Positions 39,000-48,518 are shown, numbered from the stretch's first letter. The stretch is 64,000 bases of DNA from Melaminivora suipulveris (GCF_003008575.1 NZ_CP027667.1:1058501-1122500); one strand, 5' to 3'. Program-made: numbers and translations. Notes: generated by a model from the letters alone, not told the origin.

Positions 39000-39998
39000 A
39001 TGCCGCCGCCCTCGCCCGCCTTCGCCCTGCCCACCACCCACCTGCGCACCCGGCCCGTGGCCGTCGGGCACTGGCGCGCTTTTCTGGCCGTCGCGCGGCA
39101 CCTGAACTTCCGCGCCGCCGCCGAGGAGCTGGCGCTGACGCAGTCGGCGGTGAGCCGGCAGATCCAGGCGCTGGAGGACGAGGTCGGCGTGCCGCTGTTT
39201 TTGCGCCACACGCGCGCCGTGGAGCTGACCAGCGCCGGCGGGCAGCTGCAGCGCGCCATCTCGCCGGCGCTGGAGCGGCTGGACGCCGCCGTGCGCCAGG
39301 TGCGGCTGGCGGCCGGGCGGCGCAGCGTGGCCATCACCACCTGGGCCAGTTTTGCCTCGATGTGGCTGATTCCGCGCATGGAGCAGTTCCAGCGCGACAA
39401 CCCGGACATCGACATCCGCATCGACGCGGGCGATGCCATAGTCGACCTGGAGACCGCCGACGTCGACCTGGCCCTGCGCTCCAGCGCGGCGTCGCACGTG
39501 GCGCAGGGCGCGCAGCGGCTCTTCGGCGAGCAACTCGCGGTGGTCGCCAGCCCCTGGCTGCTGGCCAGCATGCCGCCCATCCGCAGCGCGGCGGACGTGG
39601 CGCAGTTCACGCTGATCGAAGTCGGCGATGCGCACCGCACGCCGTACTTCGAGTGGATCACCTGGCGGCGCTGGCTGGAGTGCGCCGGCCTGGCACGCCA
39701 GCAGCCCAAGCGCTGGCTGTACTTCAACTACGCGCAGCAGATCGTGCAGGCGGCCCTGGCCGGCCAGGGCCTGGCGCTGGCACGCATGCCGCTGGTGGCC
39801 GAGAACCTGGCGCGCGGCGAGCTGGTGGAAGTGCTGCCGGCGCAGCGGCTGGATTCGCCGCTGGTCTACTGGCTGGTGCCCGGCCCGCGCAGCGCGCAGC
39901 GACCAGAGGTGCAGGCGTTTTGCGCCTGGCTGCTGCACGAGGCGCGGCTCACGCGCCGCGCCATCGGCGAGGAAGCGCCGGCCGCGCCGGGCGGCTGA
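39000..39998 (+). CDS. LysR family transcriptional regulator
   Basis: This 332-aa regulator has an N-terminal winged helix (FLAVARHLNFRAAAEELALTQSAVSRQI) and a periplasmic-binding-like effector domain. It belongs to the GcvA-like branch judging by WHL-like WLIPRMEQFQ and LALRSSAASHV. The start at 39000 has GGAAG close upstream. An in-frame ATG 15 codons earlier is less well supported. It probably controls the divergent DUF2917 gene. An intergenic repeat follows its stop by about 12 bp. Confidence 0.9.
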   Translation: MPPPSPAFALPTTHLRTRPVAVGHWRAFLAVARHLNFRAAAEELALTQSAVSRQIQALEDEVGVPLFLRHTRAVELTSAGGQLQRAISPALERLDAAVRQVRLAAGRRSVAITTWASFASMWLIPRMEQFQRDNPDIDIRIDAGDAIVDLETADVDLALRSSAASHVAQGAQRLFGEQLAVVASPWLLASMPPIRSAADVAQFTLIEVGDAHRTPYFEWITWRRWLECAGLARQQPKRWLYFNYAQQIVQAALAGQGLALARMPLVAENLARGELVEVLPAQRLDSPLVYWLVPGPRSAQRPEVQAFCAWLLHEARLTRRAIGEEAPAAPGG

Positions 39999-40009
39999 AC
40001 GCCTGCGAA

Positions 40010-40068
40010 TGCTATATTTTTAATAGCTATTCACGCTTGATAGACGCCGACTGAAGGCCGATTTGACT
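40010..40068 (+). repeat. ~60-bp intergenic element, copy 7
   Basis: This is one of the clearest copies: TGCTATATTTTTAATAGCT, then CACGCTTGATAGACGCCGACTGAAGG and ATTTGAC. It fills the gap between the convergent LysR and tyrS genes. Confidence 0.85.
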
Positions 40069-40085
40069 AGAAACCGGCCTGAATT

Positions 40086-41318
40086 TCAGTCCAGATGCAC
40101 GCGCGCGAACTTGCGCTTGCCCACCTGCACCACATAGCTGCCCGCATCCAGGCGCAATGCGCGATCGCCCACGGCGCTGCCGTCGACACGCACGCCGCCG
40201 CCGTCGATCAGCCGGTTGGCCTCGCTGGTCGATGGCGCCAGGCCCGCCTGCTTGAGCAGCGCGCCGATGGCCAGCGGCGCGCCGGACAGTCGCACCTCGG
40301 CAATCTCGTCCGGGATGCCGCCGCGGCTGCGGTTGTGGAAATCGGCCTCTGCCGCGTCGGCCGCGGCTGCGCTGTGAAAACGCGCCGTGATCTCGCGCGC
40401 CAGCATGACTTTCGCGTCCTTGGGGTTGCGCCCCTCCTGCACTTCGCGCTGCAGGGCGGCGATCTCGGCCAGGCTCTTGAACGACAGCAGCGTGTACCAG
40501 TCCCACATCAGCGTGTCCGAAATCGACAGCACCTTGGCGAACATGGTGTTGGCGTCCTCGGTGATGCCGATGTAGTTGTGCTTGGACTTGGACATCTTGT
40601 CCACGCCATCCAGGCCGACCAGCAGCGGCATGGTGAGCACGCACTGCGGCTCCTGGCCCCATTCCTGCTGCAGGTGCCGGCCCATGAGCAGGTTGAATTT
40701 CTGGTCGGTGCCGCCCAGCTCCAGGTCGCTCTTCAAGGCCACCGAGTCGTAGCCCTGCAAGAGCGGGTACAAGAATTCATGCAAGCTGATGGAGCTGCCG
40801 TCGGTGAAGCGCTGGTGGAAGTCGTTCCTCTCCATCATGCGCGCCACGGTGTACTTGGCGGCCAGCTCGATCATGCCGCGCGCGCCCAGCTGGTCGCTCC
40901 ACTCGCTGTTGTAGCGAATCTCGGTGCGCGCCGGGTCCAGCACCTTGGCGGCTTGCGCGTAATAAGTCTCGGCGTTGGCTTTGATCTGCTCGGCGGTGAG
41001 CGGCGGGCGCGTGCTGTTGCGCCCGGACGGGTCACCGATCAGCGTGGTGAAGTCGCCGATCAGGAAGATGACCTGATGGCCCAGGTCCTGCAGCTGGCGC
41101 ATCTTGTTGAGCACCACGGTGTGGCCCAGGTGGATGTCGGGCGCCGTCGGGTCCAGTCCGAGCTTGATGCGCAGGGGCTGGCCGGTGGTGGCCGAGCGGG
41201 CAAGCTTTCTCGCCCATTCGTCCTGCGGCAGCAGCTCGTCCACGCCGCGCAAGGAGACTTCGAGCGCCTGTCCTACATCGACACCATGCGAGAAAGTTGT
41301 AACGACTGCTTGATTCAT
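40086..41318 (-). CDS. tyrS: Tyrosyl-tRNA synthetase
   Basis: TyrRS charges tRNA-Tyr with tyrosine. The 410-aa protein has class I signature motifs HLGHT (HIGH equivalent) and KMSKSKHN (KMSKS), and a C-terminal S4 RNA-binding domain (GVRVDGSAVGD). The start at 41318 gives MNQAVVTTF, which I recognise as typical for the betaproteobacterial enzyme. A GTG at 41369 would add 17 unsupported residues. It is divergent from the M23 peptidase gene across about 200 bp. Confidence 0.94.
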   Translation of the reverse strand: MNQAVVTTFSHGVDVGQALEVSLRGVDELLPQDEWARKLARSATTGQPLRIKLGLDPTAPDIHLGHTVVLNKMRQLQDLGHQVIFLIGDFTTLIGDPSGRNSTRPPLTAEQIKANAETYYAQAAKVLDPARTEIRYNSEWSDQLGARGMIELAAKYTVARMMERNDFHQRFTDGSSISLHEFLYPLLQGYDSVALKSDLELGGTDQKFNLLMGRHLQQEWGQEPQCVLTMPLLVGLDGVDKMSKSKHNYIGITEDANTMFAKVLSISDTLMWDWYTLLSFKSLAEIAALQREVQEGRNPKDAKVMLAREITARFHSAAAADAAEADFHNRSRGGIPDEIAEVRLSGAPLAIGALLKQAGLAPSTSEANRLIDGGGVRVDGSAVGDRALRLDAGSYVVQVGKRKFARVHLD

Positions 41319-41519
41319 AAGGGTTTTCAGGGGTGTCTGCAGGACGGCGCCGACTATACTTGCCGGCACTTTGCAGCGGTGGATTCTAGTGGCCCGCCCA
41401 CTCGTCCGGCCTTCGCGCCTTCAGCCGCAGTTCGTTACCTGCCGTGTCTGCCGCCCCAGCCGCCCGCGCGGCGCCGCTCTTGCGGGGCCCGCAGACACCA
41501 CCAGCCTGGGGTAAGACTC

Positions 41520-42890
41520 TTGTTGAAAAACAACCTGACCGCCGCCTGCGTGGCCTTTCTCGATCAAGCCGCGCGCACGGTCCGCAAGCACCCGAAACGC
41601 ATCACCGCCGCTCTCGCCACCGTCCTGCTCACGGGCGGTGGCGGCGCTTTCGCCGTGGCCTCGCTCGGCCCCGATCCGGCCGAGCTGCCCGTCAGCACGG
41701 TGCAGGAAAGCGTCGAATCGCTGGCCGGCGAGATCACGCTGGCCAGCCTGATGGACAGCATGCCCGGCTACTCGCTGTACCGCTCGGACGTCACGCGCAA
41801 CGCCGACACCGCCGAGGCCATCCTGCAGCGCCTGGGCGTGGCCGATCCGGCCGCCTCGGCCTTCCTGCGTGGCAACGACTTGGTGCGCCAAAACCTGCTG
41901 GGCCGCGCTGGCCGCTCATTGACGCTGGAGGCGACCGACGACCACCGGCTGCAGCGCCTGGTGGCGCGCTGGGCGCTCGATGACTCGCCCAACTTTCAGC
42001 GCCTGGTGGTCGAGCGCGGCGCGGATGACTCCTTCAGCGCGCGCATCGAGAGCGCGCCGCTCACGGTGAGCAGCCGGCTGGCCAGCGGGGTGATCCGCTC
42101 GTCGCTGTTCGCCGCCACCGATGCCGCCGCCATCCCCGACACGGTGGCCGTGCAACTGGCCGAGATTTTTTCCAGCAACATCGACTTTCGCCGCGCGCTG
42201 CGCAAGGACGACCGGTTCTCGGTGGTCTACGAAACGCTGGAGGCCGACGGCGAGCCGCTGCGCAGCGGCCGTGTGCTGAGCGCCGAGTTCCTCAATAACG
42301 GCAAGTCGCACAGCGCGGTGTGGTTCCAGGACAAGGCAGCCGCCAAGGGCGCCTACTACACGCTGGACGGCCAAAGCATGCGCCGCGCCTACCTGACCTC
42401 GCCCGTGGCCTACACGCGCATCTCCAGCGGCTTCGCCATGCGCATGCACCCCATCCAGAAGACCTGGCGCGCCCACCTGGGCACCGACATGGCCGCGCCC
42501 AGCGGCACGCCGGTGCGCACCGTGGGCGATGGCGTGGTCGACTACGCCGGCGTGCAAAACGGCTACGGCAACGTGGTCTACGTCAAGCACCAAAATCAGC
42601 ACGTCACCGTCTACGCCCACCTGAGCCGCATCGACGTGCGCAAGGGCCAGGCGGTGGACCAGGGCGACACCATCGGCGCCGTCGGCGCCACGGGCTGGGC
42701 CACGGGCCCGCACCTGCACTTCGAGTTCCGCGTGAACGGCGAGCACCAGGACCCCATGTCGATTGCCCGCCAAAGCGACGCGGCGCAGCCCATCTCGGCC
42801 GCTTCGCGCAAGAGCTTCGACGCGCTGGCCGGCAACATGCGCGTGCTGCTGTCCTCGGCAGCGCTGGTGCAGCAAGCCAGCGCCGAGTGA
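41520..42890 (+). CDS. M23 family (LytM-type) metallopeptidase
   Basis: This 456-aa envelope protein has an N-terminal basic stretch, a membrane anchor or signal (TAALATVLLTGGGGAFAVASL), a helical region, and a C-terminal LytM domain. The zinc ligands are in HLGTDMAAPSG (about residues 319-323) and HLHFEFRVNG (about 398-400). It probably cleaves peptidoglycan cross-links, like MepM/YebA. No ATG fits; two consecutive TTG codons (41520 and 41523) follow a GGGGTAAG ribosome-binding site. It overlaps anmK (GTGA), so murein hydrolysis and anhydro-MurNAc recycling are coupled. Confidence 0.88.
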   Translation: MLKNNLTAACVAFLDQAARTVRKHPKRITAALATVLLTGGGGAFAVASLGPDPAELPVSTVQESVESLAGEITLASLMDSMPGYSLYRSDVTRNADTAEAILQRLGVADPAASAFLRGNDLVRQNLLGRAGRSLTLEATDDHRLQRLVARWALDDSPNFQRLVVERGADDSFSARIESAPLTVSSRLASGVIRSSLFAATDAAAIPDTVAVQLAEIFSSNIDFRRALRKDDRFSVVYETLEADGEPLRSGRVLSAEFLNNGKSHSAVWFQDKAAAKGAYYTLDGQSMRRAYLTSPVAYTRISSGFAMRMHPIQKTWRAHLGTDMAAPSGTPVRTVGDGVVDYAGVQNGYGNVVYVKHQNQHVTVYAHLSRIDVRKGQAVDQGDTIGAVGATGWATGPHLHFEFRVNGEHQDPMSIARQSDAAQPISAASRKSFDALAGNMRVLLSSAALVQQASAE

Positions 42891-44038
42891 CGCGCGCCCG
42901 GCCCCCCGGCGGCAGCGCTGCCGCGGCGGGGTGGTACATCGGGCTGATGTCGGGCACGTCGCTGGACGGCGTGGACGGCGTTCTGGCCGAGGTTTCGGCA
43001 TCCAGATGCACGATAGCCCGCCATGCATCTGCGCCTTTAGCTCCTGAAACAAGAGCAGAACTACTCGCTCTGAATACCTCCGGCGCCGACGAGCTGCACC
43101 GCGCAGCGTTGTCCGCCAACGCCCTGGCTGCCACCTATGCCGACGTGGTGCAAGCACTGCTGGCCGGCAGCGGCCTGCAGGCGGCCGAGGTGCGCGCCAT
43201 CGGCGCCCACGGGCAGACCGTGCGCCACCAGCCGCAGGCGCACGCCGGCAGCGGCTATACGCTTCAATTGAACAACCCGGCCCTGCTGGCCGAGCGCACC
43301 GGCATTACCGTGGTGGCGGACTTTCGCAGCCGCGATGTGGCCGCTGGCGGCCAGGGCGCGCCGCTGGTGCCGGCCTTTCACCGGCAGATGTTTGGCCAAA
43401 CCGGACGCGACGCGGCCGTGCTCAACCTGGGCGGCATGGCCAACGTGAGCCTGCTGGGCGCGGACGGCTCGGTGCGCGGCTTCGACTGCGGCCCCGCCAA
43501 CGTGCTCATGGACCTGTGGTGCCAGCGCCATACCGGCAAGGCCTACGACGCCCATGGTGCCTGGGCTGCGGGCGGGCGCGTGCTCGCGCCGTTGCTGCAG
43601 GTCATGCTGGCCGAGCCCTTCTTCGCCGCCGTCCCGCCCAAGAGCACCGGCCGCGATGTGTTCAACACCGGCTGGCTGGAGCGCGCGCTGGCTGCGGCCG
43701 AGAGCTGCCGCGCGGCGCCACAGGACGTGCAGGCCACGCTGGCAGAACTCACCGCGCGCTCGTGCACGCAGGATGTGCAGCGGCACGGGCCCGCCTGCCG
43801 CCTGCTCATCGTGTGCGGCGGCGGCGCGCTCAACGGCCACCTTCTGCGGCGCCTGGGCGCGCTGCTGCCGGGCGTGGCGGTGCAGTCATCGGCCGAGCAC
43901 GGACTGGCACCGCTGCAGGTCGAGGCTGCCGCCTTCGCCTGGCTGGCGCACCAGTGCCTGGCCGGTCTGCCAGGCAATCTGCCGGCAGTCACGGGCGCAC
44001 GCGGCCCGCGCATCCTGGGCGCCATCTACCCGGCCTGA
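42887..44038 (+). CDS. anmK: Anhydro-N-acetylmuramic acid kinase AnmK
   Basis: AnmK phosphorylates and opens 1,6-anhydro-MurNAc from murein turnover, giving MurNAc-6-P. The 383-aa protein has the family opening IGLMSGTSLDGVDGVL, the ATP-site strand LNLGGMANVSLLG, FDCGPANVLMD and GGGALNGHLLRRL. The GTG start at 42887 overlaps the peptidase stop. The first 15 residues (TRARPPGGSAAAA) are not conserved-looking. A lower-GC patch around 43005-43080 (ARHASAPLAPETRAELLALN) may be a tolerated insertion. A strong hairpin terminator follows. Confidence 0.93.
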   Translation: MTRARPPGGSAAAAGWYIGLMSGTSLDGVDGVLAEVSASRCTIARHASAPLAPETRAELLALNTSGADELHRAALSANALAATYADVVQALLAGSGLQAAEVRAIGAHGQTVRHQPQAHAGSGYTLQLNNPALLAERTGITVVADFRSRDVAAGGQGAPLVPAFHRQMFGQTGRDAAVLNLGGMANVSLLGADGSVRGFDCGPANVLMDLWCQRHTGKAYDAHGAWAAGGRVLAPLLQVMLAEPFFAAVPPKSTGRDVFNTGWLERALAAAESCRAAPQDVQATLAELTARSCTQDVQRHGPACRLLIVCGGGALNGHLLRRLGALLPGVAVQSSAEHGLAPLQVEAAAFAWLAHQCLAGLPGNLPAVTGARGPRILGAIYPA

Positions 44039-44057
44039 GGCTGGGCGCAGCCACAAA

Positions 44058-44079
44058 AAAACCGCCTGCCGGCGGTTTT
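44058..44079. terminator. Bidirectional intrinsic terminator between anmK and erpA
   Basis: AAAACCGCC-TGCC-GGCGGTTTT forms a 9-bp stem. It has T-rich sequence on both strands and separates two convergent genes. Confidence 0.88.
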
Positions 44080-44114
44080 CTTGCAATCGTGGTGAGCTAG
44101 GTTGCGCTGTCAGC

Positions 44115-44489
44115 TCAATGATCGGTCGGCGAGAAGCTGGAGCCGCAGCCGCAGGTGGTCTCGGCGTTGGGATTCTTGATGACGAACTGCGCGCCCTGCA
44201 GGTCTTCCTTGTAGTCGATCTCGGCACCCACCAGGTACTGGAAGCTCATGGCGTCGATCAGCAGCGATACGCCGTTCTTGCTCATGGTCGTATCGTCTTC
44301 GTTGGTGATCTCGTCGAAGGTGAAACCATACTGAAAGCCCGAGCAGCCACCGCCCTGCACGAACACACGCAGCTTCAGATCGGGGTTGCCCTCCTCGGCG
44401 ATCAGCTCGGCCACCTTGTTGGCGGCGCTGTCGGTGAAGCGGATGGGGGTGGGCATTTCGGTGGTGATGTTTTCGGCAACGGCGCTCAT
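44115..44489 (-). CDS. erpA: Iron-sulfur cluster insertion protein ErpA
   Basis: This 124-aa A-type carrier delivers Fe-S clusters to apoproteins, in E. coli notably to isoprenoid-synthesis enzymes. The three ligand cysteines are in [10 protein letters not shown] and the C-terminal TTCGCGSSF. The opening segment [16 protein letters not shown] and the ending SPTDH are family-typical. The ATG at 44489 has GGAG upstream. It is monocistronic between two terminators. Confidence 0.93.
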   Translation of the reverse strand: MSAVAENITTEMPTPIRFTDSAANKVAELIAEEGNPDLKLRVFVQGGGCSGFQYGFTFDEITNEDDTTMSKNGVSLLIDAMSFQYLVGAEIDYKEDLQGAQFVIKNPNAETTCGCGSSFSPTDH

Positions 44490-44636
44490 GAGGGCTCCTT
44501 GGCAATAGTGCGAGGCATGTTAAGGCAAACCCCGAGGCGCCGCCGGTCGCGGGGCGTTTGCCGCCAGGGTGCATAAGGCTTTTGCTGCAGATGGGGCCAC
44601 CGGGCGCTGTGCGCAATGCCGGCAGCCATAAAAAAA

Positions 44637-44657
44637 CCGCCCGAGGGCGGCTTTTTT
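44637..44657 (-). terminator. Intrinsic terminator of the rplM-rpsI operon
   Basis: On the minus strand CCGCCC-TC-GGGCGG is followed by seven T. It lies about 50 bp beyond the rpsI stop. Confidence 0.85.
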
Positions 44658-44703
44658 GTCTCCAGCCCGCGCGAGGCAGGCCGGCGCACAAAGGCAGAGC
44701 CGA

Positions 44704-45096
44704 TCAGCGCTTGGAGAACTGCTTGGCGCGGCGTGCGGAGTGCAGGCCGACCTTCTTGCGCTCGACTTCGCGGGCGTCGCGGGTCACGAAGCCGGCAGCG
44801 CTGAGCTGGGGCTTGAGCGTGGCGTCATAGTCGATCAGCGCGCGCGTGATGCCGTGGCGGGCAGCGCCGGCCTGACCGGACTCGCCACCGCCGTGCACGT
44901 TCACCTGGATGTCGAAAGTCTCGACATTGTCGGTGAGCACCAGCGGCTGCTTGGCGATCATGATCGAGGTCTCGCGGCCGAAATACTGCTGAATGTCCTT
45001 GCCATTCACCGTGATCTTGCCGGAGCCTTTTTTCAGAAACACGCGGGCGACGCTGGATTTGCGACGGCCGGTGCCATTGTTCCATTCACCAATCAT
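44704..45096 (-). CDS. rpsI: 30S ribosomal protein S9
   Basis: S9 is a core small-subunit protein whose C-terminal tail reaches the P-site tRNA. The 130-aa sequence has [20 protein letters not shown] near the N-terminus and ends in the invariant basic tail RRAKQFSKR. It follows rplM by 9 bp in the conserved rplM-rpsI operon. Confidence 0.98.
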   Translation of the reverse strand: MIGEWNNGTGRRKSSVARVFLKKGSGKITVNGKDIQQYFGRETSIMIAKQPLVLTDNVETFDIQVNVHGGGESGQAGAARHGITRALIDYDATLKPQLSAAGFVTRDAREVERKKVGLHSARRAKQFSKR

Positions 45097-45105
45097 CTCG
45101 GCTCC

Positions 45106-45537
45106 TTAGATTTCCAGGGCTTTGGGCTGCTGGGCGCTGTGCGGGTGCTCTGCCCCGCCGTAGACCTTGAGCTTCTTGATCATGGCGTAGCCCAGGGGGC
45201 CCTTGGGCAGCATGCCCTTGACGGCCTTCTCGAGCGCGCGGCCGGGGTGCTTGGCCTGCAGATCGCGGAAGTTGGTGGCCGTGATGCCGCCAGGAAAGCC
45301 CGAGTGGCGGTAGTACATCTTGTCCGTGGACTTGGTACCGGTGACCTTGAGCTTGGAGGCGTTGACGATGACGATGTAGTCGCCGGTATCGACGTGAGGC
45401 GTGTAGATGGCTTTGTGCTTGCCGCGCAGACGGTGGGCCACTTCGCTGGCGACCCTGCCGAGCACCTTGTCGGTGGCGTCAATCACAAACCACTCGTGCA
45501 CGACCTCAGCGGGCTTGGCGCTGACTGTGGTGGACAT
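45106..45537 (-). CDS. rplM: 50S ribosomal protein L13
   Basis: L13 is an early-assembly large-subunit protein. The 143-aa sequence has [19 protein letters not shown], the [19 protein letters not shown] block and [12 protein letters not shown]. It is the first gene of the operon with rpsI. A TATAAT box lies about 130 bp upstream. Confidence 0.98.
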   Translation of the reverse strand: MSTTVSAKPAEVVHEWFVIDATDKVLGRVASEVAHRLRGKHKAIYTPHVDTGDYIVIVNASKLKVTGTKSTDKMYYRHSGFPGGITATNFRDLQAKHPGRALEKAVKGMLPKGPLGYAMIKKLKVYGGAEHPHSAQQPKALEI

Positions 45538-45666
45538 GAGTTTTCTCTTTTCGAAGGCAAGAGGGTTTGGCGGTCCTTTTCCACGGTCGGTGCTCTTATT
45601 GGACTGAGCCTCTTAGGTGGGTGCAAGGCTTCGCCGCGGGACCTGAAAATCGCTGCGAAGCCCGCC

Positions 45667-45672
45667 ATTATA
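45667..45672 (-). promoter_or_regulatory. Candidate -10 box for rplM-rpsI
   Basis: A perfect TATAAT occurs on the minus strand in the 174-bp gap upstream of rplM. No convincing -35 hexamer was found at the right distance. Confidence 0.5.
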
Positions 45673-45711
45673 GCCCGGCGCGCCATTTTTGCTGCGGCGG
45701 TGTCATGCGTG

Positions 45712-47514
45712 CTACTGCGGATAGAGCTGGCGCTGGCGCGCCTCCTCCTCCTGGCGCCTGCGCAGCGCTACGCACTCGGGGTGCGCGGCGAGCGCCGCCT
45801 TCTGGCACTGCTGGTGCACGCACAGCGGACGGGCCAGAAAGCTGGCCGAGGCGCAGGCCTCGCTGGGGCCCGCCACCACCGCAGGCGCGGGGCGCGGCGG
45901 TGGCGGCGCTGGCGGGGCGGGCGCTGGAGGAGGCGGCGCGGGCGCAGCAGGCGCCGGCGCGGCAGGCGCAGGCGCCACGGAGGGCGGCGCGGGCGCCGGC
46001 CGCGTCGACCTGGCCCGCGCGGCAGGCGCAGCCTCGGTCACCGCCGATGCCGACAGCGCCGGCGCCGAAGCTGCCTCGGCCGCGCTGGATGATGGCTCGT
46101 CGCCAGCGGCGGGCAATGGCTCAGGCGCGCTCTGCGGTGCTGGCGCCGCGGCCGGCTGGGGAGCGAACTCGGTGATGATTTCGCTCTCGGGCGTACGCGG
46201 CGGCTTGCGCGTGCCTTGCCAGGCCCACCCGGCGGCCAGCGTCGTCAGCAGCAACGCTGCGGCGGCGCCCCAGCGCAGCCGGGCGGCAATGGCGCCGCGT
46301 GGACGCTCGCTGGGCATCTGTGGCGCGGAGGCAGCCTGGGCAGCAGACTGCGGCGCGGCGCTGACCTGCGACAAACCCCAATCAGCCACCACCGTCTCGG
46401 CAAAGGCCGTGGAGGATTCCATGGCCTGCGGCACGGCCGGCAGCGCCTGGCCCAGCGGTTGCGACAGCGCAGACGGATAGAGCAGCGACGTCAGCGCCAC
46501 GCCCGGCGCGTCAGCGCTGGCCGGTTCGACCCAGTTGTCGCCCAGCTCGGCGCGGAAGTCGAAGTGCTCCAGATCCGCCGGAGCCACGCTCAGATCCATC
46601 GTCTGCAGGAGGGCATCGACGGACTGCGGCCGGTCCGCCGGCTGCAGCGCCAGGCACTGCGAGACCGCCTCCACGAAGGGGCGCGAGTACTCGACGCCCA
46701 ACTGTTTGCGCACCGTGCGCGCCACGCGTGTGAACGGCACCATGCGGTCGCGAATGGCGCGCAGCGTGGCCGGCAGCGGCGCGTCGTTGCACAGGCAGCC
46801 ATGCACCACGGCGCCCAGGGCGTAGAGGTCGCTCCACGGGCCCTCCCGCAAATGGCTGCCGGCGTCGGCGTATTGCTCGATGGGCGCGTAGTTCACCTTC
46901 AGCACCGCCGTGTGGTGCCCCTCGCGCTGGGTGATGGCGCGCCGCGCGGCGCCCAGGTCCAGCAGCACCGGCGGGCCGCTGTCCTGCAGGAAAATATTGT
47001 CCGGCGAGACGTCGCGGTGCAGCGTCTGGCCATCGTGCAGCACGCGCAGCGCGCTGGTGACCGACCACAGCACCTGACGCAGCCAGGCCTCGGAAGGGGG
47101 CGTGCGCATGTGCGCGCGCGCCTGTTTGAGCGTCATGCCGCTGTACAGCGGCATGACCATGTAAGCCGTGCGGTTGGCTTCCCAGAAACGGAACACCTTG
47201 ACCAGCGAGGGATGGTCGAACTGCGCCAGCAGCCGCGCCTCGCCGACGAACGACGCCAGCCCGGCCTCGAAGGACGACGCGTGGGACGACGAGCGCACCC
47301 ACAGCGAATGCCCCTGCGCACGCCCGGCCAGCGCCGCGGGCATGTATTCCTTGATGGCCACGAAGCGCAGGAGCGAGTGGTCGAAGGCCTGGTAGACCAT
47401 GCCGAAGCCGCCCACACCGAGCAGCGCCGTGATCTCGAACTCGCCCAGGCGCGTGCCGGGCGGCAGCGCATCGATGTGGTCGACGGTCCTGGGGGCGGCG
47501 GTGCGTGGGTCCAT
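45712..47514 (-). CDS. Membrane serine/threonine protein kinase
   Basis: This 600-aa Hanks-type kinase has Gly-rich loop LLGVGGFGMVYQAF, catalytic lysine VAIKEY, and catalytic loop LHRDVSPDNIFL near residue 165. The metal motif is DLGAAR rather than the standard DFG, a variant seen in some bacterial kinases. A single membrane helix lies at about residues 409-432. The periplasmic part is an Ala/Pro-rich spacer ending in a small domain with four cysteines (EACASASFLARPLCVHQQC...PEC). The ATG at 47514 is chosen, with a weak ribosome-binding site. It is divergent from rlmJ, with no phosphatase or substrate gene adjacent. Confidence 0.85.
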   Translation of the reverse strand: MDPRTAAPRTVDHIDALPPGTRLGEFEITALLGVGGFGMVYQAFDHSLLRFVAIKEYMPAALAGRAQGHSLWVRSSSHASSFEAGLASFVGEARLLAQFDHPSLVKVFRFWEANRTAYMVMPLYSGMTLKQARAHMRTPPSEAWLRQVLWSVTSALRVLHDGQTLHRDVSPDNIFLQDSGPPVLLDLGAARRAITQREGHHTAVLKVNYAPIEQYADAGSHLREGPWSDLYALGAVVHGCLCNDAPLPATLRAIRDRMVPFTRVARTVRKQLGVEYSRPFVEAVSQCLALQPADRPQSVDALLQTMDLSVAPADLEHFDFRAELGDNWVEPASADAPGVALTSLLYPSALSQPLGQALPAVPQAMESSTAFAETVVADWGLSQVSAAPQSAAQAASAPQMPSERPRGAIAARLRWGAAAALLLTTLAAGWAWQGTRKPPRTPESEIITEFAPQPAAAPAPQSAPEPLPAAGDEPSSSAAEAASAPALSASAVTEAAPAARARSTRPAPAPPSVAPAPAAPAPAAPAPPPPAPAPPAPPPPRPAPAVVAGPSEACASASFLARPLCVHQQCQKAALAAHPECVALRRRQEEEARQRQLYPQ

Positions 47515-47629
47515 GCGAGGCGGCAGCGCGGGCCGCCGCGCTGCGCCACAGCCCCTTGCCGATGGCGCAGCGCGCGGCCGCAGAGTGCGCATTGTGCCGG
47601 CAAGCGTGCCGAATGCTTACCATCGCCGC

Positions 47630-48511
47630 ATGTTCAGTTATCGCCACGCCTTCCACGCAGGCAACCATGCCGATGTGCTCAAGCACACGGTGCTCATCGC
47701 CACCCTGACGCACCTGCTGCTCAAGGAGGCGCCGCTGCTGCTGCTCGACACCCATGCCGGCGCCGGCCTGTACCGGCTGGACGGCGACCACGCCAGCACC
47801 AGCGCCGAGAGCGCCGACGGCGTGGCGCGCGTGCTGGCTGCCGGCACGGCCCTGGCGCCCGCGCTGCAGGACTACGCCGACGCCGTGCGCGCCTTCAATC
47901 GCGGCGCGGCGGCGCGCGTCTATCCGGGCTCGCCCTTTCTGATGCAGCGCCTGCTGCGCCAGCAGGACCGGCTCAAGCTGTGCGAGCTGCACCCCACCGA
48001 CGCGCGCGCCCTGGAGGGCAACGTGGCGCAGCTGGAGGCTGGGCGGCAGATCGCCGTGCTGCGCGAGGACGGCTTCGAGGCGGTGCGCAAGTTTTTGCCC
48101 CCACCTTCGCGGCGGGCACTGCTGCTGTGCGATCCCAGCTATGAAATCAAGACCGACTACGCCCGCGTGGCGGCCATGGTGCAGGACGCGCTGCGGCGCT
48201 TTCCGACCGGGGTGTATGCCATCTGGTACCCGCTGATCGCCCGGCCGGAAGCGCACGAGCTGCCGCGCCGCCTGAAAACGCTGGTGCAAAAGGCCGGTAA
48301 GCCCTGGCTGCACGCAGCGCTCACCGTCAAGGGCGGCCGGGCCGCCTCGGCCGGCACCGACACGCGCCGGCCGGGCCTGCCGGCCAGCGGCATGTTCCTG
48401 ATCAACCCGCCCTACACGCTGGAGCCGGCGCTGCGCGCGGCGCTGCCGCAAATGGCCGCGTTGCTGGCGCAGGACAAGCACGCCGGCTGGACGCTGGACA
48501 GCGGCGGGTAA
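47630..48511 (+). CDS. rlmJ: 23S rRNA (adenine(2030)-N6)-methyltransferase RlmJ
   Basis: RlmJ methylates A2030 of 23S rRNA. The 293-aa protein begins MFSYRHAFHAGNHADVLKH, the family signature. It has the SAM-site segment LLLDTHAGAGLY and the N6-methyltransferase motif DPSYE, where the family has DPPYE/DPSYE. FLINPPYTLE near the C-terminus is also typical. The start is fixed by the conserved N-terminus. Confidence 0.95.
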   Translation: MFSYRHAFHAGNHADVLKHTVLIATLTHLLLKEAPLLLLDTHAGAGLYRLDGDHASTSAESADGVARVLAAGTALAPALQDYADAVRAFNRGAAARVYPGSPFLMQRLLRQQDRLKLCELHPTDARALEGNVAQLEAGRQIAVLREDGFEAVRKFLPPPSRRALLLCDPSYEIKTDYARVAAMVQDALRRFPTGVYAIWYPLIARPEAHELPRRLKTLVQKAGKPWLHAALTVKGGRAASAGTDTRRPGLPASGMFLINPPYTLEPALRAALPQMAALLAQDKHAGWTLDSGG

Positions 48512-48518
48512 GCGCCCG

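Noticed and set aside
40095..41519. N-terminal extension of the M23 peptidase frame through the tyrS region
   Set aside because: This part is antisense to tyrS. The peptidase must begin at the TTG codons near 41520.
45538..45711. A structured L13 leader or riboswitch upstream of rplM
   Set aside because: I found only a TATAAT box, no convincing hairpin pattern. The known L13 leader is from other phyla.
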